A model generated the notes under the pieces. That model saw only the letters and a list, made by a program, of their open reading frames with translations. It was not told the DNA's origin and did no database searches. This document shows positions 46,451-57,163 of a DNA stretch of 64,000 nucleotides, in pieces (within the stretch, counting starts at the first letter, position 1; every line of letters begins with the position of its first letter). The position numbers were made by a program, and so were the translations under genes. This DNA is from Hydrogenophaga sp. (GTDB lineage: Bacteria; Pseudomonadota; Gammaproteobacteria; Burkholderiales; Burkholderiaceae_C). The stretch is from contig NZ_JAUCZG010000002.1 of assembly GCF_030373225.1 (NCBI RefSeq), forward strand, positions 149,930 through 213,929, given 5' to 3'.

Positions 46451-47254
46451 TCACCCCAGCCAGCGCTTGCGGCGGCGGTAGTGTTTGACCTCGCGGTAGT
46501 TGCGGCGCTCACCCCCGGCCTGTCGCCCCAGGTAGAACTCCTGGATGTCTTCGTTGGCCCGCAGCTCGGCGGCAGTACCTTCCAGCACCACGCGGCCGTT
46601 TTCCAGGATGTAGCCGTGATCCGCAATGTCCAGCCCGGCCTGGGCATGCTGCTCCACGATCAGCAAGGACACCCCTTCTGCCCGCAGCTTGCCGAGCAGT
46701 TCGAAGATCTCGCTCACCATCATGGGCGCGAGGCCCAATGACGGTTCGTCGATCATCAGCAGCTTGGGTCGCGCCATCATGGCGCGCCCAATCAGGAGCA
46801 ATTGCTGTTCGCCCCCGGAGAGGTATCCGGCGGTGCGCGTGCGCAACTCTGCCAGGCGCGGAATCAACCCATAGACGCGCTCCAGACCTTGCTGTACCTC
46901 AGACAGGCGTGCGAGCCGGTGGCCGCCCACGATCAGGTTCTGTTCGGCTGTCATGTGGCGCAGCACCTTGCGGCCTTCGACCACGTGCACCACGCCATCG
47001 GCCACCATCTGCTCGGTGGACGTGCCAGTGATGTCCCTGCCCAGCAAGCGCACGCTGCCCGAAGACACGCGGCCTTCCTCCACGTCCAGCATGCCGGAGA
47101 TGGTCTTCAGGGTGGTGCTCTTGCCTGCTCCATTGGGGCCGAGCAGCACAGTGCACCCTCCCGAGGCCACCGCCAGCGTGATGCCTTTGAGCGAAAGGAT
47201 CACGTCGGCGTAGAGCACCTCGACGTTGTTGAGAACGATCAGCGGTTCAGACAC
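46451..47254 (-). CDS. livF: branched-chain-amino-acid-type ABC transporter ATP-binding protein LivF
   Basis: 267 residues from a GTG at 47254. Walker A is LLGPNGAGKSTTLKTISGML, the signature YLSGGEQQLLLIGRAMMARP, Walker B LLMIDEPSLGLAPMMV, and the H-loop IVEQHAQ. Length and the LGLAP Walker-B extension identify the LivF branch. The C-terminus is extended by about 25 residues (GGERRNYREVKHYRRRKRWL), which is unusual for LivF. It works with LivG, LivH, LivM and the substrate-binding protein encoded around it. Confidence 0.93.
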   Translation of the reverse strand: MSEPLIVLNNVEVLYADVILSLKGITLAVASGGCTVLLGPNGAGKSTTLKTISGMLDVEEGRVSSGSVRLLGRDITGTSTEQMVADGVVHVVEGRKVLRHMTAEQNLIVGGHRLARLSEVQQGLERVYGLIPRLAELRTRTAGYLSGGEQQLLLIGRAMMARPKLLMIDEPSLGLAPMMVSEIFELLGKLRAEGVSLLIVEQHAQAGLDIADHGYILENGRVVLEGTAAELRANEDIQEFYLGRQAGGERRNYREVKHYRRRKRWLG

Positions 47255-47269
47255 GGAGGGCCCTCACTT

Positions 47270-48502
47270 TCACCATTTGGCGAGCTTGGGCACTGGCACG
47301 CCCTTGGCCACCGTGGTCAGCTTGCCGCCCACCACCTGGCCGATGTTGACGCGCGGATCTTTGGTCGGGAACGGCGCTTCGACGGAGAAGTCGATGTCGC
47401 CGCCGGTCATCCCGAGAAAATCCTTGGCTGAAAAGTTGGTCTCGATCAGCGTGTTGTAGATCAGCTCGCCCGTGAGCTTGTCACCGCCGTGTTTCTTCGC
47501 TGCGGCTTCCACCGCACGGACCATCACGATCGACTGGTTCATGCCGATGGTGGTGAGCGAGTGCCACGGTGCCTTCATGCCGTACTTGGCCACGAGCATG
47601 TCGTAGAACTTCTTGGCGTCGGTGTCTTCCTCGGTTGCGATCACCCCGGAATGCACTTCGTAGTCCCCCTCCATGGCCGCCATGCTGCCCAGAAGCCTTT
47701 GCAGCATCGCGGGCGAGTTGTGAATGCTCAGAGCGATCGGCACATTTTTCCCCAGGGCCTGCATCGCGCGCTTGACCGCCACTGCCTGCTGGATATTGGT
47801 GGGCACCAGGATCAGTTCAGCGCCTGCGTTGAGCACGCGGCGCAGTTGCAGCGTCAGGTCAGCCGGCTGCGGCTCGACATAGACCATCTCAACCAGACTC
47901 ATCATCGCGGGGTTGGCCTTGGCGTAGGCTATGACGCCTTTGCCCACGTCCGCGAAGGTGGGTGACGCCTCCGTGGTGAACATCGCGACTTTCACCGGGC
48001 GCGTGCCGCCAACCTTGTTTTTCTGAAACCACTCGACGAAGCCGCCGATCTCATGGACAAAGGTGGGCCGGGTGGACATCACCCACTGGTTGGGTCGCCA
48101 GCCAAAGCCGTTGGTCGCTGATGCAAGGACCATGGGCACCTTGTCGGTGGGCAGGCGCTGTTGCAGCGCGGACGTGTCGGGACCGCCCAGCGCCAGTCCG
48201 ACCAGGGGCTTGGTGGCCAGCACGCCAGGCCACAGGCTGGCGGTCTGCGCCGTGTCGTAGCGCGTGTCGTAGGCCTTGATCTCAAGCTTCACACCCAGTC
48301 CAGCGCCGACTTCCGCGTTCCACCAGGCGACCACGCTCTCGCGGCCCGGGCCGACCATCGGCATGATGGCCGCGAAGGGCCCGGAAAAGTCGGCCATCGC
48401 AGGCACCTGGTACACGGTTTGCGCGTTGGCGGGCGCAACGAAGGATGAGGCCATGCCGGCCACGATGGCGGCGCGGGCTGCCCATGTTTTCAAGTTTTTC
48501 AT
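47270..48502 (-). CDS. livK: periplasmic ligand-binding protein of LivK type
   Basis: 410 residues with a signal peptide (WAARAAIVAGMASSFVAPAN, cleaved near A-N-A-Q) and GGAG upstream of the ATG at 48502. The type 1 periplasmic-binding fold is shown by VPAMADFSGPFAAIMPMVGP, LALGGPDTSALQQRLPTDKV, PVKVAMFTTEASPTFADVGK and a late GELIYNTLIETNFSAKDFLG. It differs from true Leu/Ile/Val-binding proteins and belongs to the broad LivK-like set that also binds aromatic acids, amides and short acids. Given the acyl-CoA genes, the ligand is probably a carboxylic acid. Confidence 0.9.
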   Translation of the reverse strand: MKNLKTWAARAAIVAGMASSFVAPANAQTVYQVPAMADFSGPFAAIMPMVGPGRESVVAWWNAEVGAGLGVKLEIKAYDTRYDTAQTASLWPGVLATKPLVGLALGGPDTSALQQRLPTDKVPMVLASATNGFGWRPNQWVMSTRPTFVHEIGGFVEWFQKNKVGGTRPVKVAMFTTEASPTFADVGKGVIAYAKANPAMMSLVEMVYVEPQPADLTLQLRRVLNAGAELILVPTNIQQAVAVKRAMQALGKNVPIALSIHNSPAMLQRLLGSMAAMEGDYEVHSGVIATEEDTDAKKFYDMLVAKYGMKAPWHSLTTIGMNQSIVMVRAVEAAAKKHGGDKLTGELIYNTLIETNFSAKDFLGMTGGDIDFSVEAPFPTKDPRVNIGQVVGGKLTTVAKGVPVPKLAKW

Positions 48503-48541
48503 GATGTCTCCTGGGTTGAAAAAATCTGCCGCCCCCGGCGG

Positions 48542-49591
48542 TCAGTACGGGAAAGGCCAAAGGCGGTACGCCTTTTTGGTGATCTGGACGCGGTACATCA
48601 CGCCCTTCGGTTCGAAGAGCAGGAAAAGGATGATCACGGTGCCCAGCAGCACATTCATCGCGGCGAAGACGAAGTCTTGCCCCAGGGCCGGCACCCATTC
48701 CACAAATCGGGGCCCAAGGCTGGTGACACCCTCGCGGGCGAGCTGGATCATGGCGGTGCCGACCAGTGCGCCCGTGATGGAGCCGAGGCCGCCGACGATC
48801 ATCATGGCGATCATCCAGATGGCGTTGAACAGCGTGAACTGCTCCACCGACACGTGCCGCAGAGCCACCACCCAGAGCCCCCCGGCCACACCGGCGTAGA
48901 AGGCGCTGACGAGAAACGCGCGCGCCTTGGTGGCGGCCACGGGAATGCCCATCATGCCGGCGGCAACGTCGTCATCGCGCACGGCTTCGAAGCTGCGGCC
49001 GTGACGCGAACGCACGATGCCGAAGGCCCCCGCCACCATCACGATCAGCACCACCAGCGAAAACCAGTAGATGGCGCGATCGTTGCCGAGCGACAGACCG
49101 AATGCCGAGACCGACTCCACGTGCAGACCGCCCGCCCCGCCCAGCCATGAGCCCGGCAGGTTGAGCACCAGGAAATGGAAAATGGCCTGGGCAGCAATGG
49201 TGGTCAGTGCGAGGTAAAAGCCCTTGATGCGCGAGGCCGTGAGACCAAACATCACGCCAAAAACCGCCGCACCCGCGCCGCCCATGAGCAGCGCCGCCAC
49301 GGCGTTCCAGCCAGCCAGCAGGGCCAATCCTGCGCCATAGGCGCCCACACCCATGAAGGCGGATTGCCCCAGGTTGATCTGCCCTGCGTAACCGGTGCAG
49401 ATCTGCAGTCCCACCACCGCCACAGCGGTGATGAAGGTGGTGTAGCCAATGCTGATCCAGCGGTCCGAAGCCCACCATGGCAGTGTTGCGAGCACCAGCA
49501 CCAAGGCCAGCAGGCAGATCCATTGGGCGCGGGTGCGCACCAGGGAGCGGTCACCCGCGTAGTTCGTGAAGAAAGTACCGGACGGATCCAT
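48542..49591 (-). CDS. livM: LivM-type ABC permease
   Basis: 349 residues from the ATG at 49591, overlapping the livH stop; a GTG one codon upstream is an alternative. It has about ten membrane helices and family blocks GYAGQINLGQSAFMGVGAYG, SRIKGFYLALTTIAAQAIFH, FGIVRSRHGRSFEAVRDDDV, AAGMMGIPVAATKARAFLVS and MIVGGLGSITGALVGTAMIQ. The EAA-like cytoplasmic loop that docks to the ATPase is clear. It pairs with LivH to form the inner-membrane pore. The C-terminal tail is basic and aromatic. Confidence 0.94.
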   Translation of the reverse strand: MDPSGTFFTNYAGDRSLVRTRAQWICLLALVLVLATLPWWASDRWISIGYTTFITAVAVVGLQICTGYAGQINLGQSAFMGVGAYGAGLALLAGWNAVAALLMGGAGAAVFGVMFGLTASRIKGFYLALTTIAAQAIFHFLVLNLPGSWLGGAGGLHVESVSAFGLSLGNDRAIYWFSLVVLIVMVAGAFGIVRSRHGRSFEAVRDDDVAAGMMGIPVAATKARAFLVSAFYAGVAGGLWVVALRHVSVEQFTLFNAIWMIAMMIVGGLGSITGALVGTAMIQLAREGVTSLGPRFVEWVPALGQDFVFAAMNVLLGTVIILFLLFEPKGVMYRVQITKKAYRLWPFPY

Positions 49592-50475
49592 CACACACGC
49601 TCCACATGGCGCCAGCCAAACAGGCCGGTGGGTCGCACCAGCAGAATGAACAACATGAACACGAAGGGCACGATGGACGAGGCCGAACCGCCGATGGCAG
49701 GATCGACATACGCAGCCACCAGTGCCTGCACGATGCCAACGATGGCGCCTGCGATGATCAGACCGCCAATGGATTCAAGGCCCGCGAGCAACGCCACCGG
49801 CAGGGCGGCGAGCGCCACGTCAGCGGTGCCCACGGTGAGCGAACGGCCACTGAGCAGCACGATGGCTCCAGCCGTCGCGATCACCGAGCCCATCATCCAG
49901 GCCAGGGTGACGGCGCGCTTGACCGAGATGCCCAGCGAGATGGCGGTGGTGGGCTCTTCTGCCACGGCGGTGAGCGTGAGCCCGGCGCGGGTGCGATTGA
50001 AGAACCAGGACAGCCCCAGCGTGGCGAACAGCGTGAGCACCGCGCCGAACAGCAGCGACGAGGGGAAGATCATGTCGCCCACAATCAGCGGCGCCGGTGG
50101 CAGAAGCGTCGGGAACGAGCGGTCCGCCGGGCCCCACACCACCAGCACGGCCCCGCGAATCAGGATCACCAGACCGATCGTGACCATCACCATCGAGAAC
50201 ACCGACTCGCCGACCAGCCGCTCGAAGAAGAGCCGCTCGATCAGCCAGCCGTAGGCGATGGCGCAGATGAAGGCCAGCGGAATGGCCAGCCAGGGCGAGA
50301 GGTTCGCGCCCAGGGTCAGTGTCCAGACCGTGTACGCACCCAGCATCATGAGCTCGCCCTGGGCAAAGTTGAACACCTTGCTGGCACGGTAAATAACCAT
50401 GAATCCGAGCGCCAGCAGGGCGTAGATCTGCCCCTGAAGGAAGCCGTTCAGCACGTAGTTGAAAAAGTCGATCAT
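49591..50475 (-). CDS. livH: LivH-type ABC permease
   Basis: 294 residues with about eight membrane helices. Typical segments are NGFLQGQIYALLALGFMVIY, FNFAQGELMMLGAYTVWTLT, RAGLTLTAVAEEPTTAISLG with the coupling loop, and LPVALLAGLESIGGLIIAGA. It overlaps the upstream acyl-CoA ligase by four bases (ATGA) and livM downstream, which places the transporter and the ligase in one tightly coupled unit. Confidence 0.95.
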   Translation of the reverse strand: MIDFFNYVLNGFLQGQIYALLALGFMVIYRASKVFNFAQGELMMLGAYTVWTLTLGANLSPWLAIPLAFICAIAYGWLIERLFFERLVGESVFSMVMVTIGLVILIRGAVLVVWGPADRSFPTLLPPAPLIVGDMIFPSSLLFGAVLTLFATLGLSWFFNRTRAGLTLTAVAEEPTTAISLGISVKRAVTLAWMMGSVIATAGAIVLLSGRSLTVGTADVALAALPVALLAGLESIGGLIIAGAIVGIVQALVAAYVDPAIGGSASSIVPFVFMLFILLVRPTGLFGWRHVERV

Positions 50476-52427
50476 GGGTTTTTGTCTCCGTTGGACATAC
50501 CTGAGGACACATGCCCGGTTGTGACGTCGGCCCGGAGCACGCCGGATCGGCCATCCTGGTAGCGCACCGGAATTTCGATCGACGTGCTGGGCTGGTCTGC
50601 GTACATCGCCTCGATGAGCACGCCGTAGCGCTGCTCGATGAAATCGCGCTTGAGCTTGCGGGTGCGGGTCAGTTCGCCTTCGTCCGCGTCCAGCTCTTTG
50701 GGCAAGTTCACAAAGTGCGAGAGCCGCGCGGGTTGCGGCAAGACCTGGTTGACGCGCTCGATTTCCTTCGCCACCTGAGCAAGCACCTCGGGGCGTTGCG
50801 ACAAATCGGTGAAAGTGGTGTACGACACGCCATTGCGTTCAGCCCAGCGTCCAAACACATCGCCGTCGATGTTCACCAGAGCGGTGACCCGCTCCCGGGT
50901 CGGATCGCCCACCACCATCACCTCGCGGATGTAGGGTGAAAAACGCAGGCGCACCTCAATGAACTGCTTGGAAAACAGGTGACCACTCTGCAGCCGGGTC
51001 ATGTGCTCCAGGCGGTCGTAGTAGATCAGTTCGGTCTTGCTGGGCCCCTGTCCGACCGCATCGCCGGTCAGCAGCCATCCCTCGCTCATCTTCTCCGCAC
51101 TTTTCTCCGGCTTTCCCCAGTAACCGGCAAAGCCTGCACCGCCGCGCACTTCCAGACCACCGCCCTCGCTCAGACGCCATTCCATCGGCTCGCCCCAGGC
51201 GCTGTGCAGCGTGACCGGCTCGCCAATCGTTTCGGCGTTGACACGCTCACCCTGGTGCACGGTGATCAGGCCGAACTCGCTGCAGCCATACACGTTGCGC
51301 AGCATCACACCCATGGATGCAAACAGCCGAAAGATGTCGGGCGCCACAGCAGCGCCACCCGTGAAAGCGATCCGGGCGCCCTTGAGACCGAGCTGATCGC
51401 GCAAGGGCTTCAGCACCAGCAGGTCTGCCAGGGGCAGCAGCGCACGCACCCACCACGCACGTGTGCGCATGTCGAGCTGATCTGCACGCGCCAGTCGACC
51501 GATGCGAATGCCCCAGTCGACCACTTTCTGTCGCCACGGGGCCGCATCCAGCATGCGCGCATGCACACGTGCGGCCAGGCTCTCCCACTGGCGCGGTCCG
51601 AAGAACACCATCTCACAGGCCAGCTCACGAATCGCTTCCTGAATCTGGTCTGGCCGCTCGGCGAAGCTCACGCGCATGGGCGCCATGAGCCCGAGGGTGA
51701 CACCCACCCATTGTTCGGTGGCCCACGACAGCGGGATGTACGACAGGTACTCGCAACCCGCGGGCACCTGCACCGTCCTGCCGATCAGGTCGGCGTTGTG
51801 CAACAAGGAGGCGTGCGTGGTGATCACGCCCTTCGGCGCGCCGGTGGTGCCCGATGTGTAGGACAGCACGGCGATGTCGCCGCTTTGCCCTTTGGCGACC
51901 GCCTCCTCGAACCACGTCCTGTCGGCTGGCGTCGCGGTTCCCCTGAAGGCTTCCCAGCCCAGCAAGCCCTCGTTCTCATACGACCAGAGGCCCCCTGGTT
52001 CCCACCACACGACGGTGTGCAGACCGCGGTGTCGCTCCATCACGGGCAGCACTTTGTCGACCTGCTCCTGGTCCTCCGCGAACACACAGACGGCCTGCGC
52101 ATCCGCCACCACGTAATCCAGCTCAGCTTCTGCCGCGTCCGGATACAGAGCCACGACTTTGGCGCCGACCGCCATCGCAGCCCACTCCGCCCAATAGAGT
52201 TGCGGCCGGTTTTCACTCAGCAGCACCACGGTGTCGCCACGCTGCACGCCGCGTGCGCGCAAGCCCAGCGTCAGTGCGCACACCTCGTCGCGCACATCGG
52301 CCCAGGTGAATTCTTTCCACACGCCGTCAAGCTTGTGCCGCTGCGCCACTTCCGCCGAACGGGTGGTCGCGTTGTGCAGCAGCCACTGGGGCAGTGTCTG
52401 TGGTGGCTTGGTTGTGTGGGCGCTCAT
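50472..52427 (-). CDS. long-chain-type acyl-CoA ligase (AMP-forming)
   Basis: 651 residues. It resembles the FadD15/eukaryotic-like long-chain ligases: EFTWADVRDEVCALTLGLRA, intact P-loop LSYTSGTTGAPKGVITTH, YIPLSWATEQWVGVTLGL, YGCSEFGLITVHQGE, LLTGDAVGQGPSKTELIYYD and RLEHMTRLQSGHLFSKQFIE. The C-terminal Lys motif reads TRTRKLKRDFIEQRY. Such ligases next to liv transporters activate the imported acid to its CoA thioester. It overlaps livG upstream and livH downstream (ATGA both sides), so import and activation are coupled. Chain length or ring type cannot be told from the sequence. Confidence 0.92.
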   Translation of the reverse strand: MSAHTTKPPQTLPQWLLHNATTRSAEVAQRHKLDGVWKEFTWADVRDEVCALTLGLRARGVQRGDTVVLLSENRPQLYWAEWAAMAVGAKVVALYPDAAEAELDYVVADAQAVCVFAEDQEQVDKVLPVMERHRGLHTVVWWEPGGLWSYENEGLLGWEAFRGTATPADRTWFEEAVAKGQSGDIAVLSYTSGTTGAPKGVITTHASLLHNADLIGRTVQVPAGCEYLSYIPLSWATEQWVGVTLGLMAPMRVSFAERPDQIQEAIRELACEMVFFGPRQWESLAARVHARMLDAAPWRQKVVDWGIRIGRLARADQLDMRTRAWWVRALLPLADLLVLKPLRDQLGLKGARIAFTGGAAVAPDIFRLFASMGVMLRNVYGCSEFGLITVHQGERVNAETIGEPVTLHSAWGEPMEWRLSEGGGLEVRGGAGFAGYWGKPEKSAEKMSEGWLLTGDAVGQGPSKTELIYYDRLEHMTRLQSGHLFSKQFIEVRLRFSPYIREVMVVGDPTRERVTALVNIDGDVFGRWAERNGVSYTTFTDLSQRPEVLAQVAKEIERVNQVLPQPARLSHFVNLPKELDADEGELTRTRKLKRDFIEQRYGVLIEAMYADQPSTSIEIPVRYQDGRSGVLRADVTTGHVSSGMSNGDKNP

Positions 52428-53201
52428 GCCTTTCCTCCCAGATAGGCCGAGATCACGTGCTCGTCTTGCTGCACGGCGGCGGGCGAAGCGTCGGCGATCT
52501 TGCGACCGAAATTCAGCACAATCACGCGGTCGGCGATGTCCATCACCACACCCATGTCATGCTCGACCAGCACCACCGGAATTTGCCGCGATTCGCGGAT
52601 GTCCAGAATGAAACGGGCAAGGTCTTCCTTCTCTTCCCCGTTCATCCCGGCCATGGGTTCGTCCAGCAGCAGCATGCGCGGTTCCATGGCCAGCGCACGA
52701 CCGAGATCGACCCGCTTGCGCATGCCGTAACCCAGCGTGCCCACCTTCTGGTGACGCAGGTGTTCCAGCTCGAGGAATCCGAGGATCTCTTCGGCAATGG
52801 CCCGCTGCGCAATCTCTTCGCGGTGTGCAAAGGGGTAGTAAAAGAAGGCGGTGGTCAGGGTGCTCTTCATGTGCATGTAGCGCCCCACCAGAATGTTGTC
52901 GAGCACACTCATGTGCGGCAACAAGTGGGTGCCCTGAAAAGTTCTCACCAGCCCCGTCTGGGCCACACGGTGCACGGGCAGGTGGCCGATATCCGCGCCA
53001 TCAAATCGCACGCTGCCCTGGCTCGGTCGATAGAACCCGGACAGCACATTCAGCAGCGAACTTTTGCCGGCGCCGTTGGGGCCGATGAGCGCCACCAGTT
53101 CCTGCTGTCCGATGTCCACCGAGATGTCGGCCAGTGCGGTGACGCCGCCGAACTTCAGGGTGAGGCCACGTGCTTCCAGCATGGCCGGTTGGCGCGTCGC
53201 T

Positions 53202-53209
<8 letters not shown>
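52424..53209 (-). CDS. livG: branched-chain-amino-acid-type ABC transporter ATP-binding protein LivG
   Basis: 261 residues from the ATG at 53209. Walker A is LIGPNGAGKSSLLNVLSGFY, the LivG-type insert TGLVRTFQGTHLLPHMSVLD is present, the signature is degenerate (TLGYGMRKRVDLGRALAM in place of LSGGQ), Walker B is MLLLDEPMAGMN, and the H-loop VLVEHDMGVVMDIADRVIVL. LivG proteins commonly have variant signatures, so it is probably active. The start overlaps the racemase gene end by eight bases. Confidence 0.92.
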
Positions 53210-54256
<1,047 letters not shown>

Positions 54257-54260
<4 letters not shown>

Positions 54261-55414
54261 GCGCCGAGCCTCCGGGCGATCAGATCTTTCATGATCTCGG
54301 TGGTGCCGCCATAGATGCGTTGAATGCGAGCGTCTGCATAGAGCCTCGCGATCGGGTACTCGGCCATGTAACCGTAGCCTCCGAAGAGCTGCAGGCATTC
54401 GTCGGTCACCTTGCCTTGCTGCTCGGTGCACCACCACTTCGCCATGTAGGCGGCTTCGTCGTCGAGCGTGCCGTCCAGCAGGCGCTGGATGCAGTCGTTG
54501 ACAAAGCTGCGCACCACGTGGGCCAGCGTGGCGCATTCGGCGAGCTTGAAGCGGGTGTTCTGGAAGTCGAACACGCTCTGGCCAAAAGCCTTTCGGCCCT
54601 GGGTGTACTCGACCGTGAGGGCGACCGCCAGTTCGATCACCGCAGCCGCGGGGACGGCCAGCATCAAACGCTCAAAAGGCAACTGGCTCATCAACTGGCG
54701 AAAGCCCTGCCCTTCCTGCTCGCCCAGCAGGCGGTCTGCGCTCACGCGCACGCCGTCAAAAAACAGCTCGGCGGTGTCCGATGCATGCTGTCCCAGCTTC
54801 TCCAGGCGTCGACCGACGCGAAAACCCGGGAGGTCTTCGGTTTCCAGCACCAGCAACGACACACCGCTGCCGCCAGGCCCGCCGGTGCGCACGGCCACCA
54901 CCAGCAGGTTGGCGGTGTAGCCGTTGGTGATGAAGGTTTTGGCGCCGTCGATCACATAGTGTTCGCCGTCTTTGCCGGCCTTGGTGCGCAGCGCTTTCAA
55001 GTCGGAGCCACAACCGGGCTCGGTCAGCGCAATTCCCGCCAGCAGTTCGCCGCTGGCCAGCCTGGGCAGCCAGCGCTGCTTCTGCTCTTCGGTGCCGTAA
55101 TCGACGATGTAATGTGCGGCTATGGTGTGCACCGCCGAGTTGGCGGGCACCTCGGCGCGTGCCAGTTCGTCTTGCACCACCAACTGGTAAGCCAGGTTGG
55201 CCCCGGCACCGCCGTAGGCTTCGGCCAACTCAGGCATCAGAAAACCGAGTTCACCAAAGGCGCGCCAGACCTCGCGCGGAATAAAGCCCTGGCGGCGCCA
55301 GCCGTCCAGGTGCGGCACCATCTCACGCTCGATGTAACGGCGCGCCTGTACGCGGAAAGCCTCGATCTCTTCGTCCATCCAGGCGTGGCGGTAAAGCTGG
55401 GGCAGCATGCTCAT
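54257..55414 (-). CDS. acyl-CoA dehydrogenase
   Basis: 385 residues from the ATG at 55414. The fold is evident: EVWRAFGELGFLMPELAEAY, GIALTEPGCGSDLKALRTKA, ITNGYTANLLVVAVRTGG, QYTQG-type middle as VEYTQGRKAFGQSVFDFQNT, LFGGYGYMAEYPIARLYADA and YGGTTEIMKDLIARRLG, in which the Glu of GGTTEI is the usual catalytic base. It introduces the alpha-beta double bond with FAD and passes electrons to ETF. It is four bases after the SDR gene and overlaps the racemase gene, consistent with oxidation of the racemase product. Confidence 0.94.
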
Positions 55415-55418
55415 GGCG

Positions 55419-56249
55419 TCAGATCCCCGTCAAGCCGCCGCTGCACATCAGCGTCTGACCGCTCACGTAGTCGGACTCGGGAATGCACAGCAGATAGACC
55501 GCACCAGCCGCTTCGTCGGGCGAGCCACCGCGGCCCAGCGGGATCATGCGCTCCATGGCCGCCATCAGGTCGGGGTTCACCCCCACCTTGATCTCGCGAC
55601 CGTCGATGTTCTCGGTCGCATCGCTGTCAGCACTCACCGTCAGACGGGTCTTGATGAAGCCATAAGCCACGCAGTTGACCGTCACGTTCATGCGGCCCCA
55701 CTCCTTGGCCAGCGTCTGCGTCATGCCGACAATGCCGGCCTTGGCGGTGGAATAGTTGGTCTGGCCGGCGTTGCCAAACAATCCCGCCACCGACGAGATG
55801 TTGACCACCTTGCGAACCACCGTTTGGCCCGCTTCTTTTTCCTGTTTGGCGAGCGCACGCATCACCGGTTGCGCGGCACGCAGGATGCGAAACGGCGCGG
55901 TGAGGTGCACGTCCATCATGGCGTACCACTGCTCGTCGGTCATCTTCTGCACCACGTTGTCCCAGGTGTAGCCGGCGTTGTTGACGATGATGTCCAGGCC
56001 TTTGAATTCGCTCACGGCGGTGCCAATGAAGCGCTCGGCAAAGTCGGGCGCGGTGACACTTCCCACGCAGGCAACCGCCTGGCCACCCGTTGCGCGGATC
56101 GCAGCGACCACCTCCTGGGCCGGCGCCTCGTCCAGGTCATTCACGACCACACGGGCGCCTTCGGCGGCGAGCTTGAGGGCGATGGAGCGACCGATACCGC
56201 GGCCCGACCCGGTGATCAGGGCGACTTTGCCTTCGAGTTTCTTGCTCAT
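55419..56249 (-). CDS. SDR-family 3-hydroxyacyl-CoA dehydrogenase (FabG/HSD17B4-like)
   Basis: 276 residues with AGGAA upstream of the ATG at 56249. NAD-binding motif ITGSGRGIGRSIALKLAAEG, NNAG as IIVNNAGYTWDN, active-site Ser in VVNISSVAGLFGNAGQTNYS with Tyr and Lys in YSTAKAGIVG, and GGSPDEAAGAVYLLCIPESD with a C-terminal GQTLMCSGGLTGI. In this operon the likely job is oxidation of the 3-hydroxyacyl-CoA made by the MaoC pair. Members of this subgroup resemble the dehydrogenase part of peroxisomal multifunctional enzyme 2. Confidence 0.9.
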   Translation of the reverse strand: MSKKLEGKVALITGSGRGIGRSIALKLAAEGARVVVNDLDEAPAQEVVAAIRATGGQAVACVGSVTAPDFAERFIGTAVSEFKGLDIIVNNAGYTWDNVVQKMTDEQWYAMMDVHLTAPFRILRAAQPVMRALAKQEKEAGQTVVRKVVNISSVAGLFGNAGQTNYSTAKAGIVGMTQTLAKEWGRMNVTVNCVAYGFIKTRLTVSADSDATENIDGREIKVGVNPDLMAAMERMIPLGRGGSPDEAAGAVYLLCIPESDYVSGQTLMCSGGLTGI

Positions 56250-56267
56250 GTTTTTCCTTGAATGGGT

Positions 56268-56702
56268 TTAAGGCAGGGCCACCAGGGCTTCGCCAACGAT
56301 CTTGGTTTGTCCAAACTGGTTGGCGCTGGCCAGTTCGATGCGAACGCAGTGCTCACCGTTGTGTTCGAGCTTCTCCGTGACGCGGCCTGTGCAGCGCATG
56401 GCGTTGCCCAGGTGCGTGATGCCCTGGAAGCGCGCGTCAAACCGGCGCAACCGGCTTTGAGGCGCCCAGGCGGTGACCACGCGGCCCAACCAGGCCATGC
56501 CCAGCATGCCTTGGGCAAACACATCGGGCATGCCGGCGCGGCGCGCCACGTCGGTGTCGATGTGCATGGGGTTGTGGTCGCCGGAGGCCCCGGCAAACAG
56601 GGCCAGTGTGGTGCGGTCCACCGCGGGCAGCTGCAACGCGGGCAGCGTGTCGCCGACCTGAATCCGAGCGAACGTAGGCGTTTGTTGTGTCATGGGGGTC
56701 AT
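56268..56702 (-). CDS. MaoC-family (R)-specific enoyl-CoA hydratase subunit
   Basis: 144 residues from the ATG at 56702 (a second ATG at 56693 is possible). The hydratase-2 motif is intact: FAGASGDHNPMHIDTDVA, with the catalytic Asp and His. The rest of the hot-dog fold is seen in FAQGMLGMAWLGRVVTAW and LRRFDARFQGITHLGNAMRC. It lies five bases downstream of a second hot-dog gene lacking this motif, so the two probably form a heterodimer like HadAB or ChsH1-ChsH2 with this chain supplying the active site. Confidence 0.9.
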   Translation of the reverse strand: MTPMTQQTPTFARIQVGDTLPALQLPAVDRTTLALFAGASGDHNPMHIDTDVARRAGMPDVFAQGMLGMAWLGRVVTAWAPQSRLRRFDARFQGITHLGNAMRCTGRVTEKLEHNGEHCVRIELASANQFGQTKIVGEALVALP

Positions 56703-56706
56703 CGTT

Positions 56707-57147
56707 TCAGTTGCGGACGACGAGCACGGTGCGCATCTCGGCGACCGTTTCGTTCTTCTGGTTGGTGGCGCGCGAGGTCTTGACCACGAACTCGAGTGCG
56801 CCGTTTTTCTTGTCGTAGATGTCGCTGATTTCAGATTGCACCGTGATGGTGTCGCCGGCACAGGCGCCCTGGTGGAAGGTGAAACTCTGTTCACCGTGCA
56901 GCAGCCTGGCGATGGGCACCGCCAGCAGGTTGAGCAGCTCGTCGGTGGCACCCGAATCGAGTTCGGCGCCGAACAGGAACGTGGGCGGTGCTGGCAGGTC
57001 GGCGTAACCCGCTGCTTGTGCGGCTTGCACGTCGATGTATTCGGGTGCGGTCTCCCCAATCGCTTTGGCAAAGAAGCGCAGGCGGCTCCGGTCCAGTGCC
57101 ATCTCCGAGGAAGGCAGCACGTGGCCGATCCATTTTTTGTCGATCAT
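56707..57147 (-). CDS. MaoC N-terminal-type hot-dog protein, partner of the hydratase
   Basis: 146 residues from the ATG at 57147 (MIDKKWIGHVLPSSEMALDR). It has the FAS1/MaoC-N pattern: RLRFFAKAIGETAPEYIDVQ, YADLPAPPTFLFGAELDSGA, LLHGEQSFTFHQGACAGDTI and AEMRTVLVVRN. The D-x-N-P-x-H active motif is absent, as in HadA-type non-catalytic subunits that bind the acyl chain. Immediate linkage to the catalytic MaoC gene supports a heterodimer. A 17-bp gap separates it from the thiolase gene upstream. Confidence 0.85.
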   Translation of the reverse strand: MIDKKWIGHVLPSSEMALDRSRLRFFAKAIGETAPEYIDVQAAQAAGYADLPAPPTFLFGAELDSGATDELLNLLAVPIARLLHGEQSFTFHQGACAGDTITVQSEISDIYDKKNGALEFVVKTSRATNQKNETVAEMRTVLVVRN

Positions 57148-57163
57148 GCAGGTGTCTCCAGCT

